From Dirofilaria immitis (taxonomy: Eukaryota > Nematoda > Chromadorea > Rhabditida > Onchocercidae), in assembly GCA_024305405.1 (NCBI GenBank), contig JAKNDB010000098.1:2011501-2075500 (forward strand): a stretch of DNA of 64,000 nucleotides, read 5' to 3'. The position numbers were made by a program, and so were the translations under genes. The notes under the pieces were generated by a model. The model had not been told where the DNA came from. It did not search any database and saw only the letters and a list, made by a program, of their open reading frames with translations. Shown here in pieces: positions 26,187 through 36,814 of this stretch. Each line of letters opens with the position of its first letter. Positions within the stretch are counted from its first letter, which is position 1.

Positions 26187-26473
26187 TAATTGAATAATAG
26201 TTATTTTCGAATAACAAAAATTTTTTACTAGAAATATCCCAGAGAATATTTAAATTTGCACTTCATGACAGCATATGAAAGCCTTCAATATAATCAGTTA
26301 AAGGATAAAAATGTACTAAACTTTTGTTCAATGATTTGTTACTTCGGATATATTACCTGTGTCAATCAGTTATTATGCTTCAATGATTTTATAACATGAA
26401 GTAAAAAGAATCTGCAAAATTTGGTTATCGCTGATGCCATTAATTTCTTAGTGCCTGATGTCTGAGATGAAAT

Positions 26474-26866
26474 TTGAATTGTAATAAGCATAATAGAAAA
26501 CATTCAAACGTAAAGCGGTTCGAAAGCGATGTGTGCGATGCAGAGTTCACAACGCAGCAGTCTGAGAAGACATTATCGAACACATACAGTCAAGAAACAT
26601 TCAAGTGCGATGCGTGCGGTAAAAGATTCAGTTCTGCCAGCAAACTGAAAAGACATAATCAAACAGATGTAGACAAGAAACCATTTAAGTGCGATTTATG
26701 CGATAAAGGATTCAGTGATTTCAGCAAACTGAAAAGACATAATCGAACATACAGAGGTAAGAAACCATATCAATGCGATTTATGCCATAAAGGATTCAAT
26801 CAAAATAATAACTTGCTAAGGCATAAAATTATATACATCATTCAGTTGAAAGATTGCATTGCATGA
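26474..26866 (+). pseudogene. C2H2 zinc-finger gene copy A, 5' truncated
   Basis: An open stretch of about 130 codons begins right after an in-frame stop. It contains two clear C2H2 fingers (CDACGKRFSSASKLKRH.. and CDLCDKGFSDFSKLKRH..), a third with the normal Cys spacing (CDLCHKGFNQNNNLLRH), and a decayed N-terminal region where the first Cys pair and His pair are lost. The N-terminal NRKHSN and the C-terminal QLKDCIA are shared with the copies at 31.4 kb and 38.6 kb, so this is the same family. No leader exon like that of copy B is visible upstream. The linkers (TDVDKKPF, TYRGKKPY) deviate from TGEKPF. It is either a remnant or a gene missing its first exon. Confidence 0.6.
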
Positions 26867-28422
26867 ATCACTAGGATGAATTTAACAAAAAGATTTAAAG
26901 ATACGGCGCAAAAAAATGAACGAATAATTCGCTTCTATTACTAACCTTTTCCTACTCAAATATGATTAAAAGATAATATAACTACGAATTGAAGTATATA
27001 GTTTATTCTTTTTACTTTCCCAATGATATACTTTCATTAGTTTCATTCTCTCATTTCATTAATCTAAATTTTACATCACTACAGTTGAAGTACTCGTTCT
27101 CTCATTAATCAATCATGTTACTATGCGAAACTTTGAAACAAGATATGAATTTCTCAATTTCGACGATAAAATTTTTCCATTTCAAATAGCTTCATTATAT
27201 TTCTTTTTAAAATCACGTCCAAAACAACATAATCCCACGCTCCCATGTTCTTTGACCTCCGGTTTACTCTATATTCCATTCAGTTATTTCATGAGGGTAT
27301 AAACCAATGCCGCATTTTCATTGAATGATACAAATAGTGAAATGGAATGGTATAATATGATATGATTTCTTCTCATTCATTTCCTATTTTTTCCTTGATT
27401 GAAATGATGTTATTTATATTAACATGCTTGTCTTGTCTCGTTTTGCTGAAATGCAACGTCACTTCAATGAAAAATGAAACGCGTATACGTATAATAGTGA
27501 TTTGGATAGAATTATTAGATCATGTATCAATTAACCTAATTAATTACGTAATATACAAAAATGCACATTTTATGCTAATGATATAGAAATTAGCAGTATG
27601 AAATCTCATCATTCTTTCTCCTTCAAACTTAAACATAGCCTTTTAAAGTTTCAGGCATCTACTTGTATGTAATTATTGTAAGAATAAAATGAGAAAAGCG
27701 AAATAACAATGTGATGAACTAAATCATAACAGAACTTTATCAAATCAATATTACACTCATAAAAAGCTAAAATCGATATTGAAATCAAAAAAACATATGG
27801 TAGTACCGATCACACAAAAGTATTTGCATGCAATGATGATTTCAAATAATTATTTCAAATAAAAACCTAAATTCACTGTTTTTTACAGGAACACTTTGAA
27901 GCGAAGATAATTCAACTTGACTATATATTAGAAATACGAATTTTTATGCATAATACTTTGCTTTTATATCTCGTTATATCTGTTGTAGAATTTTTTTAAT
28001 CATATCGCTAAACAAATCAATAATATGTCTTTGGTATTGGATGGGATTCTGTCTTTTCAGGATCGTTTCAGCTTTCTGTTATATGCTTAACGATTTCGAG
28101 GTTCCATACAAATGCTATTGAGACTATTTTCGCAAAACTGGATGCGGAAAAAGAAATACTCATTGACGTTCAACCTCGTTATGTGTTTATAAAAAGTGAG
28201 CAAAAATTCGAGTAAAACAGTCTTGTAGATATTTTATCAACATTTTCGAATCATTGATGAAAAACTATAATAACAAATAGATAAATGTGGCAAAAATAGA
28301 ATATTATTAATTATAACAATATATGATAATATAAGTGATAAATGAATATGATATGAAATTGAACATAATTTTTAGTCATTAATCAAGCAATAATCATTAA
28401 AATATGAGAGGTAAAACAGAGC
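26867..28422. other. Repeat-unit flank, no gene
   Basis: There is no convincing gene. From about 27690 to 28260 the sequence is a diverged copy, in the same orientation, of 37660-38300 in the right arm of the inverted duplication. It is therefore the downstream flank of the minus-strand zinc-finger unit. An open frame at 27362-27586 has Ile/Leu-rich, non-conserved composition. Confidence 0.6.
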
Positions 28423-29543
28423 TCATAGCCTTATATATGAAATAATTTTCTTTATTAATATAGCTGTATTGCAGATATCATTTGTTACTATATTCTTCAT
28501 GCAATGCAATCTTTCAGCTGAATATTTATATTTATTTTCAGGCCTTCGCAAATCATGATTTCGACTGAATTCCTTCCCGTATAATTTGCTGTTGAATGCT
28601 TTTTCATCTGTATGTGTTCGATGATGCTTTTTCTGATTCCGGGGATTACTGAATTCTTTCCTATATATATTGCACTTGAATGGTTTCGTTGTATGCATTT
28701 GTCGTTGATGTCTTTTCAGATTCCTGAGTTGACTGAACTTCGAACCGCATGCATCACACTTAAATGGTTTCTCGCCTGTATGTATTCGATGATGAATTTT
28801 CAGATTCCCGGGAGTACTGAATTCTTTGCTGCATATATCGCACTTGGTCTCGCATGAATGCTTTTTCAGATTCCCGGAATTACTGAATTCTTTCTTACAT
28901 ATATTGCACTTGAATGGTTTCATTGTATGCATTTGTCGTTGATGTCTTTTCAGATTGCCGAGTTGACTGAACTTCGAACTGCATGTATCACATTTAAATG
29001 GTTTTTCGCCTGTATGAATTCGGTGATGCATTTTCAGATTGCTGCTTTGTTTGAACTCCGTATCGCATAGATCGCATTTAAACCCTTTCTTGTTTGAGTG
29101 TTTTCGATTATATTCGTTTAAATCTAACCGGTTATTTATTCCTTCCCGTATTGAAGAGACATTTACGTTTGGCACCTAAAAATACACGAAATGATTCATT
29201 TCACAATAAATGACTTGATGATTATTTTTCTTGAAATTTTGAACAATTTCAATCATTGCCAAGGAATTCTATTGATAATAGCATATCCAGTTAATATTAT
29301 GCTACAGAGAGAGTGTTTAAACAGAAAGGATTTACTATATCGAAGGAACGGTAAAAACTGTTAAAAATACAAACAATGAACGCTATTCTTGATTCTTTAA
29401 AGGTAAAAATTCTGTCATTCATTAAGACAGAAAATTTTTAAATATTTAATTTTTATACTCAAAGCAATAATTTATTTACTTACTATTACCTGTGTAATGC
29501 ATGATGGCAATACAGCTATCAGAATGTAATAAGACAGCAACAT
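28423..29543 (-). CDS. C2H2 zinc-finger protein with predicted signal-peptide exon (copy B)
   Basis: Two exons, 29543-29484 and 29175-28423, join in phase 0 to give about 270 aa. Exon 1 encodes only a hydrophobic 20-residue leader, [20 protein letters not shown], that ends at a GTAAGT donor. Exon 2 (after TTTTTAG) starts VPNVNVSS and carries an array of C2H2 fingers. Finger 1 is [25 protein letters not shown] with a TGEKPF linker. Fingers 2 and 5 are CDxCxSKFSQL..HQRQMH. Finger 3 has lost its linker and runs into finger 4, finger 6 has Cys2 replaced by Tyr, and finger 7 is degenerate. Fingers 1-3 and 4-6 look like an internal duplication of a three-finger unit. The same exon-1/exon-2 layout is seen in copies C and D, which supports the gene model. 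Zinc fingers would suggest DNA or RNA binding, while the leader would suggest secretion; which one applies is unknown. An alternative upstream Met at 29654 is in frame. Confidence 0.65.
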
Positions 29544-29654
29544 TTTCGCAATCAATTCCCACGGACAAATGGTAGCAGTTAATATATGGAATAGAATTTG
29601 GTATAGAATTCTTGGAAATATTCTGGAGATTTTTTCCTGAAATATATAAATCAA

Positions 29655-30746
29655 AGCACAGTGAACTATAGCACGTAATAAATGTTATACTGATTTGGAA
29701 AGTTATTTAGAGACTGATTTTAAACAATTTCTGTAAAGATGCGATCTATGGCCAGAGAATTATAATACCGTTAATCTTTTTGCACAGTTATGTGAATTTT
29801 TAAAATTTTCTGAATACAGCGATGAAAACGACTTATAGAATAAAAAGCGAGTTTGTTAATCTTGAATATTGTAAATGCTTTGTGGAATAATGTAAACTTT
29901 TTCATAGCCTCATCGAAAATCATAGGTTTATGCAAATTTATTCAAATAAAAGTCATGACTGTCTCTTTAATATCAATGTGACTGTCAGCAGAATTCAATA
30001 CTGTTATTAAATTCCTTCCCTTCTTTCACGAAATATATAAATCAAAGCTCAGTAAACTGTAGCACGTAATAAATGTTAAACATAGGAAAACTGGTGAAAT
30101 GTATGCTGTTGTAATACATGTCAAAACTACGTTCTCCTTTTTGACATGTGTTAATTATTTGAAATGTGGAATAATTTATTTCTCTTATCATATTCTTTTC
30201 ATATTTCATGCTTTACATACAAAGCAAGTTGAAATATTGCATGAGATTGCAATTGAAATAATCATATGAATTGATTATCACTTCAAATTAAATTCATTTA
30301 ATTTCCACTCATTCAATCTTTCATTTAGCTTTAGTAAAAATTTGATTAAGCAAATTTCCCGCTAAAATTTCAATTTAATAAAATATGTTGCCTCATGTTT
30401 TGCAAAAAAATTTGAGTAAAAAAATGAGGATTGAGCAAAAATATTGAAATTTCGATGTGAAACATTATATTTATGGTAAGAAATACGAATAATTACTTGC
30501 CACCATTTTTTCTCATCACTATAATAAATTATTGAACATGAAATTGAATGAAAGATACTGATGGAAGCAGATTAAAACTATTTTCTGAATTTTCGAATAC
30601 CAAATTCATAAAACCGAAACTTGAAAAGTCAACACTCTATCAAGAAACAATTCGGGAAAAATTTTTATTACAAATGGCCGCTCAAAGTAAGTTTTCTTCG
30701 AAGAAAAATAATGATGATAAAACTAACCAAGAAGAAATTACTTGCT
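29655..30746. other. Upstream flank of copy B with short ORF
   Basis: From about 29930 to 30540 this resembles 33290-34090 in the same orientation, and its left part also resembles 39840-40000, so it is part of the duplicated unit. A plus-strand open frame of 81 codons starts at 30548 and runs into the left repeat arm (MKDTDGSRLKLFSEFSNTKF...). A decayed relative of its beginning is visible near 34510-34620. I do not recognise it. Confidence 0.5.
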
Positions 30747-31028
30747 CATATTTAGCCAATAAAAAAGCACACATAATTATGCAAAAAGATTAAGGGCAGT
30801 GTAATTTCTTTGTTAGATCACAAGCATTCATAGATCACAAGCAGCAGCAAGCATAGATCACAAGCATTCAGCTTTAAATAGCTCTCAAATCAGCATAACA
30901 TTTAATACTTGCTGCAGTTCATTCTCCTCTCATTTACCTATTATATAAAAATTCTTCCTGGAATATTTTCCAAAATTCTATTCCATACTATAATCATCAC
31001 CATTTATTCGTGGAAATTGCTTGCGAAA

Positions 31029-31975
31029 ATGCTGCTATCTTATTATTTTCTTATAGCTTTATTGCCATCATGCATCACCCAAGTAACAGTAAGTGAATAA
31101 ATTATTGCTTTGATTATGAAAATTATTTATTTATAAATTATCCTTTTTAATCAAGGACAAAATTTTTCTGCTGAAAAGAATACCAAAAATAGTATTCGTT
31201 GTTTGCATTCTTATCATTGTTCTTTAAGCACTCTCTCTGTAGCATAATACTAACTGCATAGCTGATATCAGTAGAATTCTTTTGCAATGATTGAAGCTGC
31301 TCAAAAATTTCAAGAAAAATAATTAACAAATTACTATCATTTCGCATAATTTTAGGTACCAAATGAAAATGATTTATCAATAGAGGAGGGAATAAATGAT
31401 CAGTTAGATCCAAATGAATATGATCGAAAACATTCAAACGAAAAATGGTTCAAAAGCAATGCATGCAATGCGAAGTTCAATTAACGCAGAAGTCTGAAAA
31501 AGCAACATCGAACACAAGCAGTCGAAAAACCATTCAAATGTGATATATGCGGTAAAGAATTCAGTTTTGCCAGCAAGCTGAAAGAACATAATTGAACACA
31601 TACAGACGAGAAATCATATAAGTGCAATTTATGCGATAAAGGATTCAATCGCTTCAGCAATCTGAAAAGGCATCATCAAATACATACAGACGAGAAACCA
31701 CTTAAATTTCAGTGCGATTTATGCGATAAAGAATTCAGTGATTTCCGCAAACTGAAAAAACATAATCGAACACACAGAAATGAAAAACCATATCAGTGCG
31801 ATTTATACCATAAAGGATACGATTTTGCAGTGAACTGAAGATACATAGTCGATCACATACAAGCGAAAAACTACATAAGTGTGATTTATGCCATGAAGGA
31901 TTCGGTCAAAATAATAATTCGCGGAAGCATGAAATTATATGCAAAAACATTCAGTTGAAAGATTGCATTGCATGA
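31029..31975 (+). pseudogene. C2H2 zinc-finger pseudogene copy C (left arm)
   Basis: It has the same layout as copy B. A 60 bp exon (31029-31088) encodes [20 protein letters not shown] before GTAAGT. A second exon from 31356 starts VPNENDLSIEEG and continues into C2H2 fingers (CDICGKEFSFASKLKEH, CNLCDKGFNRFSNLKRH, CDLCDKEFSDFRKLKKH). It is disrupted by an in-frame TAA at 31482-31484, a TGA at 31593-31595, a Cys-to-Tyr change in a later finger and a frameshift near 31825. The homology ends QLKDCIA and TGA at 31973-31975. The same defects are present in copy D, so decay preceded the inverted duplication. Confidence 0.85.
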
Positions 31976-33471
31976 AGAATATATCAACAATAATATTTTC
32001 AATACAGCTATATTAATAGAGAAAATAATTTCATATTCAATACTCTAAGCTCTGTTTTATCTCTTATATTTTATTGATTATTACTTGATTAATGACTAAA
32101 AAATATTTAATAAAATTTGAATAAAATGTTTATAATTGCAATTAAACTAAATATTGGATCCATTTTATCACTTATATTTTTGTAATTCCTATAATCTATT
32201 TTTTATCACATTCATCCATTTGTTGTCATAGTTTTTCATCAATAATTCGAAAATGCTTCATCAATACGATTTATGAGCTTGTTTTACTCGAATTTTGCTC
32301 ACTTTTTTTTGTGATAATAAACGTGGTTGAACATATAAGAAATCAATGCGCAGTTCTTTTTCCGCACACAGTTTTGCGAAAATAGTTCAACAGTATTTGT
32401 AAATTTATAGAACCTTGAAGTCGTTATGCATTATTTTTCTGTTGATAAGCTGGTATATTATTATTAAATGTATAACATATCTTGCGAATGAATTCGAGTC
32501 AATGACTTATTATCAGTAAAAGACAACATGCACACTAAGCAAATACACAAAGTTTTTAAGATTAATCAAATTATCTAGTGGTAAAGTAGATGCAAATCAA
32601 AAATATAGATGTAGAATAAATAATCATGCTGCACAAAAACCAAAACGTTCCTAAAAGACAAAATTCCATCCAATAGAAAAGACATACTGTTAATTTGTTT
32701 AGCGATAGAATAGAAAAATTCTACAATGGATACGACGAGATATAAAAAAAGGTATTACGTAGGGAAAGTTCATCTTTTATACGAGGCGATACCATCATAT
32801 GCTTTCTTTGATTTCAATATCAATTTTAGCCTTCTTGAGTGTAATATTGTATTCATAAAGTTCTGTTATGATTTAGTTACTCATAGTGTTATTTTCTCTT
32901 TCTCATTTCATTTTCGCAATTCCTGAATGCAAAGATTTATGAACTTCATTATCTATTATGCATTATTGATAATGATGATAAAAGTGATATCGATAATTAA
33001 ATATCGATAACTAAAAAAACAAAACTACTTCGTTGGAATAATAGTTGCCTCTAATTGAATCAAAAGCAGACAGTAATGCAGTTGACATAATTGCGTTTGT
33101 AGAAAATGATAATACCGATGCTTAAAAGCCGAGCCAACATCTTCCCGCTATCTGGTCGTCTGACATTCTTTTTATACAACAACTAATTACATCTTTCTGC
33201 TTTTGCCAACAATTCAAGAGAACTTTAATCTTTCCTGTTGAATTAGAATGTTTCAATTGATTATCATCGTTTGACTTACCTAATTTGTTATAATTCAGAA
33301 TTAAACTGTAAATTTATGCAAAAAAAAATCATGACTGTCTCTCTAATATAATATCAATATAGCTGTCAGCAAAATTCAATAATCTTATTAAATTCCTTTC
33401 CCTCTTAAAAATAGGAAAATCGCTTTTTTTTAAATTGATAAAATGTATGTTGTTGTAATACATGTCAAAAC
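31976..33471. other. Left-arm flank, no gene
   Basis: This is repeat-arm sequence downstream of copy C, mirrored at 37100-38566. Short open frames such as 32726-32926 are present in both arms but have no recognisable features. I see nothing else in it. Confidence 0.6.
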
Positions 33472-33672
33472 TAAAGTATCAACTAAGATAAAAACGCTTA
33501 TAAAATTAGCAGAAAAGGTTGATTACCTAGTTCTTGGTGGTGCAATTGCTAATAACTTTTTGTTATTTAATGGAGTGAATGTCGGTAAGTCTTTTTTCAA
33601 AATAATGTTAGTGATCTTCTGCGTGATATTGTTGATACGGCAAATAAAAACAATTGCAAAATAATTGTACCT
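33472..33672 (+). pseudogene. pgk: Bacterial-type phosphoglycerate kinase fragment (putative Wolbachia transfer)
   Basis: About 65 codons of the middle of phosphoglycerate kinase are present: KVSTKIKTLIKLAEKVDYL, then LGGAIANNFLLFNGVNVGKS, then after a one-base slip at the T run 33592-33597, NNVSDLLRDIVDTANKNNCK and IIVP. KVSTKI and the GGAxANxFL block are typical of bacterial PGK; animal PGK normally has KVADKI and GGGMAFTF here. The frameshift and the missing ends make it non-functional. It sits inside the left arm. The equivalent site in the right arm (around 37070) and in the more diverged unit near 30130 has no insert. The closest expected source is an alphaproteobacterium of the Rickettsiales such as Wolbachia, by family knowledge and AT-richness; I could not run a search. 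Confidence 0.75.
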
Positions 33673-34879
33673 AATGTTCGCCATTTTCACATGCTTTAAT
33701 CATTTGGAATGATTTATTTCTATTATTATATTTTATTCATTTCTCGAACTTGACATTCAGAGCAATTTGAAATATTGTATAATGTTGCAATCGAAATAAT
33801 TATACGAACTGATTGTCGTTTCAAATTAAATTCATTTAGTTCCTAGTCATTCAATCCTTGATTTAATTTTAGTAAAAATTTTACTAAGCTGTATCAAATT
33901 TTGATTGCTATTAGTTGCTGCAATTTTTTACTTTAAAGAAAAATTAATTTAACAAAGATTGAGTAAAAATTTTTTTACTTTGAAGAACAATTGATTTAAC
34001 AAAGATTAAGCAAAAATTTTGAAATTTCTTGACTTGAATTATTATATTTATGGTAAGAAATACGAATAATTATTTACCGCTATTTTTTCTCATCATTATA
34101 ATAAACTATTATTATAAAATCAAATAAAAACGGAAGTGGATTTGTATTAGACTATTTAAAATTTTTCTATTATTTCTAAATTTTTTCATTGTTTCAGATT
34201 TATAAAATTGTTCCGTGATTGTATTATGATATACCCGTAGAAGCGATTTGAATTTCAATTTTGGATTAAGTTCATTAAACATCCCATGCATAAACTATAG
34301 TTGTCGTTTAATTTTTGCTTAGAAAGTTAGTTAAAGTTAGTTAGTAAAATCCATGGCCAGAAGATATAATACCGAACATCCTTTTTCTCGAGTGTTCCTA
34401 AGAAGCGTTTTAGGGTTTCTTCATCATCGCTATCATTTGGAGACTCTTGAATTCCTATTGATTCTATTCTTTAAAAATTTTCTAGTTCTGAATTAATTTT
34501 TTTCTAGTTGTTTTTCCCAGCTTGTATTAGACTATTTAAAATCTTTTACTGTTTCTAAATTTTCGAATATCAGATTTATAAAACTAAAATTTAAAAAATC
34601 TATACCTAAAAATATATTACTATGAACTTTATTTTTGCCTATAATCTGTTATAATGAAAAAATTTATGGCAGATGAAATTTTGAAATAGTCAAATTTTTA
34701 GGCAGAATTCGAATATCGTATGATGTTTTGAAAATTTCATAAGCTATTTAATGTATATAAGTGATGTTCAGATTTTGAAATGTTTAATTTTTAAATATAT
34801 TTTTAAGACTTACTAAAAGAGACTGTTAATACAAAATGGCCAAATTAATAATCAGTGATCAATGGATGATCGATAGATG

Positions 34880-35625
34880 ATGGTTGGTGTTATTCGTAGT
34901 ACGCTAAAACCATGGTTTAGAAAGAATTTATCTAAAATAACAGTTGTGTAGTTCATTGCTTCACAATACAATCCATTGTGTTTCTTAATTCCTTCAGTGA
35001 TTCAACTCAAGCTATTTATTCAATATTTGTGGTCGGTCTATACCTAGACTCGAATCATTATCCATACTAATGAAAATAAGAGCAGCTCAGTTCGTGTTAA
35101 AAGCGATTAGAAATGTGTTACACTGTAATCAGATACTAAATCTATGCTTTCTATTGAATCAAAAATTATACATAAATTATATGATTTGTATAATACCGAG
35201 TCGAGGAAAAATAAGTAAATTTTGTATTTCTTTATATACCAAATGAACAAAATCCGGCAGATATAGCTACTTCAGGTTTCTCATCAAATAAATTCCGAAA
35301 TTATAAACAATAATGGGATGTATCTTAATGGCTTAAAAAGAAAAAATCAGATTGGCTATAATGTAAGTTTAAATATACTGGTAATGATGAATTTGAAGAA
35401 GCGATTATTGCAAATATTACAAAAGTAACTCGAAACTTTGATGGAAAATTAATTCAACTCATTATTGTATACTGTTTTGATGAATGAATAAGATTATTGA
35501 GAACAGTTATATGGGCGCTGCGGTTTATTAAATTAACCAGGAGAAGTATATTGCTTTGGTTGCGATCACTATCTACTAAAGGAAGTTACATGACCAAGAA
35601 CGACTATAATGTTGAGAAGGGTTTC
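34880..35625 (+). pseudogene. BEL/Pao pol fragment, plus strand
   Basis: Broken reading frames in BEL/Pao pol order. Reverse transcriptase end: STLKPWFRKNLSKITV, then after a stop [16 protein letters not shown]. Then, after a deletion of roughly 130 codons, comes the RNase H region starting SIPRLES at 35037. The hinge before integrase follows: PNEQNPADIATSGFSSNKF near 35240-35300, a WLKKKKSDW block, and a later LLRTVIWALRFI. The IPRLE and QNPAD motifs are diagnostic for this family. Multiple stops and frameshifts show it is dead. Confidence 0.75.
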
Positions 35626-35639
35626 TATAGCTAGCTAGT

Positions 35640-36111
35640 CAGTTATACCTTTGATGAATGCAATTCGAAATTTGGCGAAAATCAGGACGATTTCATTACT
35701 TCGCACATATACGGCTGCAACGTACGCTATATTTGCTGCATCAATGAAGATGTGGATTTGTGTTTTATTCGAAAAGGTTGTATCAAATCGCGGCAACTCT
35801 CTTACGTTATTTGGCCATGTGAGTTTATTATACAGGATTTCAACTTTTCCACTTATATTTTGGTCCCAAGAAATGTTCTTCTTCCATAGAGTTCGAAGAA
35901 ACAATTTAATGGTATTATTATAGGAACAAAAAAACCTAATGGGTACTGAGAAACTACAAACAAATTGCAAGATAGATCTCTTTGTTAATTTCTTTCTGAT
36001 CCAAGATTTTAATGTTAATTGTATGATGTCTCTTTTATGATACCATTCAATTCTTAGAATCTGTCGCGAATTCTTAGAATCCGCGAGACTAAAGACTAAA
36101 TGAACGATCAA
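35640..36111 (-). pseudogene. BEL/Pao pol fragment, minus strand
   Basis: An open minus-strand stretch of about 158 codons encodes the end of the reverse transcriptase and the start of RNase H: IIQLTLKSWIRKKLTKRSIL, LFLRTLWKKNISWDQ, then IHIFIDAANIAYVAAVYVRS. It stops after FIKGIT, just where IPRLE would be expected next. It overlaps in content with the plus-strand fragment, so two element copies are present, converging tail to tail at about 35630. The catalytic YxDD region is not included. Confidence 0.75.
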
Positions 36112-36814
36112 ATAAATTTCTCATTGCAAATAAATATCAACAATATTATAAATCATTTAACCATTTTTACATTTCTTAGATTCCCATGCTCTTTTTGTTT
36201 TTGTTTTTATCTGAGAACATACCCACGGGAAATGCCTTTGTTAGGCAATCGCTTATAATATTTATCTAAAATTCACATCTTTGTCTAAATTCTTGTCCTA
36301 ATCTTCTCATTGGATTTTGTCTAGGTTGTAATTGAATCTTAATAGCCCACTGCCTAATGGGAAAACCACTTCCACCTCCTAATGCCATATAAACCCTATT
36401 GTATAACGAAACAGATCTTTTTCGAATAAAAATTTTTATATCTGCTGGACGTCAATACGGTTCCAACCAGCCCAATTCAACCCAACTCAGCAAAACTCCT
36501 CAACACAACGCATCTCAGCTCAATTCACCTCAGCAACCACAGTAAGCTGATCAACTAGCACGGCAATTCAATCCGTTGTAACACTGATGGTATTTGGCTA
36601 ATATTCGACATCATACTTCGCAACTGAAAAACTCGCGACAAAATGAGGTGACGATGTCAAGCAGCATTATCGCCAGTATTCAGCTACCAAAAATCAGGTT
36701 AGCCTCTCAAAGAGATAACTCTAGAATTCGAATCTCCGGACCCAAACTCCTCATTTAATCAACTGGGAATCCTTTACACAACCAGGAAACAAGTACTCGC
36801 AGACAAATTCAGAC

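Larger units (their letters stand above)
30747..33927 (+). repeat. Large inverted duplication, left arm
   Basis: It is the near-identical reverse complement of 36815-39750. The arms contain zinc-finger pseudogene copy C and about 1.9 kb of its downstream flank. The left arm is longer because of an extra short tandem array at 30813-30870 and a roughly 200 bp insert at 33472-33672; otherwise only small differences are seen. The outer edge is where catatttagccaataaaaaa begins, and the inner edge is after gttgctgcaatttt. Confidence 0.95.
33928..36814. mobile_element. Inverted-repeat spacer with BEL/Pao retrotransposon remnants
   Basis: This 2.9 kb spacer separates the two arms. The first part (to about 34230) continues the homology to the unit near 30.5 kb. 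Most of the rest is decayed BEL/Pao LTR-retrotransposon sequence in both orientations (see the two pol fragments). A more GC-rich stretch at about 36440-36800 may be a gag remnant (it includes QLPKIRL on the plus strand), but this is tentative. No LTRs were identified. Confidence 0.65.

Noticed and set aside
28612..29070. Two plus-strand open frames with repeated MxFQIPGxTEFF-like units
   Set aside because: They are antisense shadows of the tandem C2H2 fingers of copy B; the repetition comes from the finger repeats.
35651..35923. Plus-strand 90-codon open frame
   Set aside because: It is the reverse-strand shadow of the minus-strand BEL/Pao pol fragment, which explains the sequence better.
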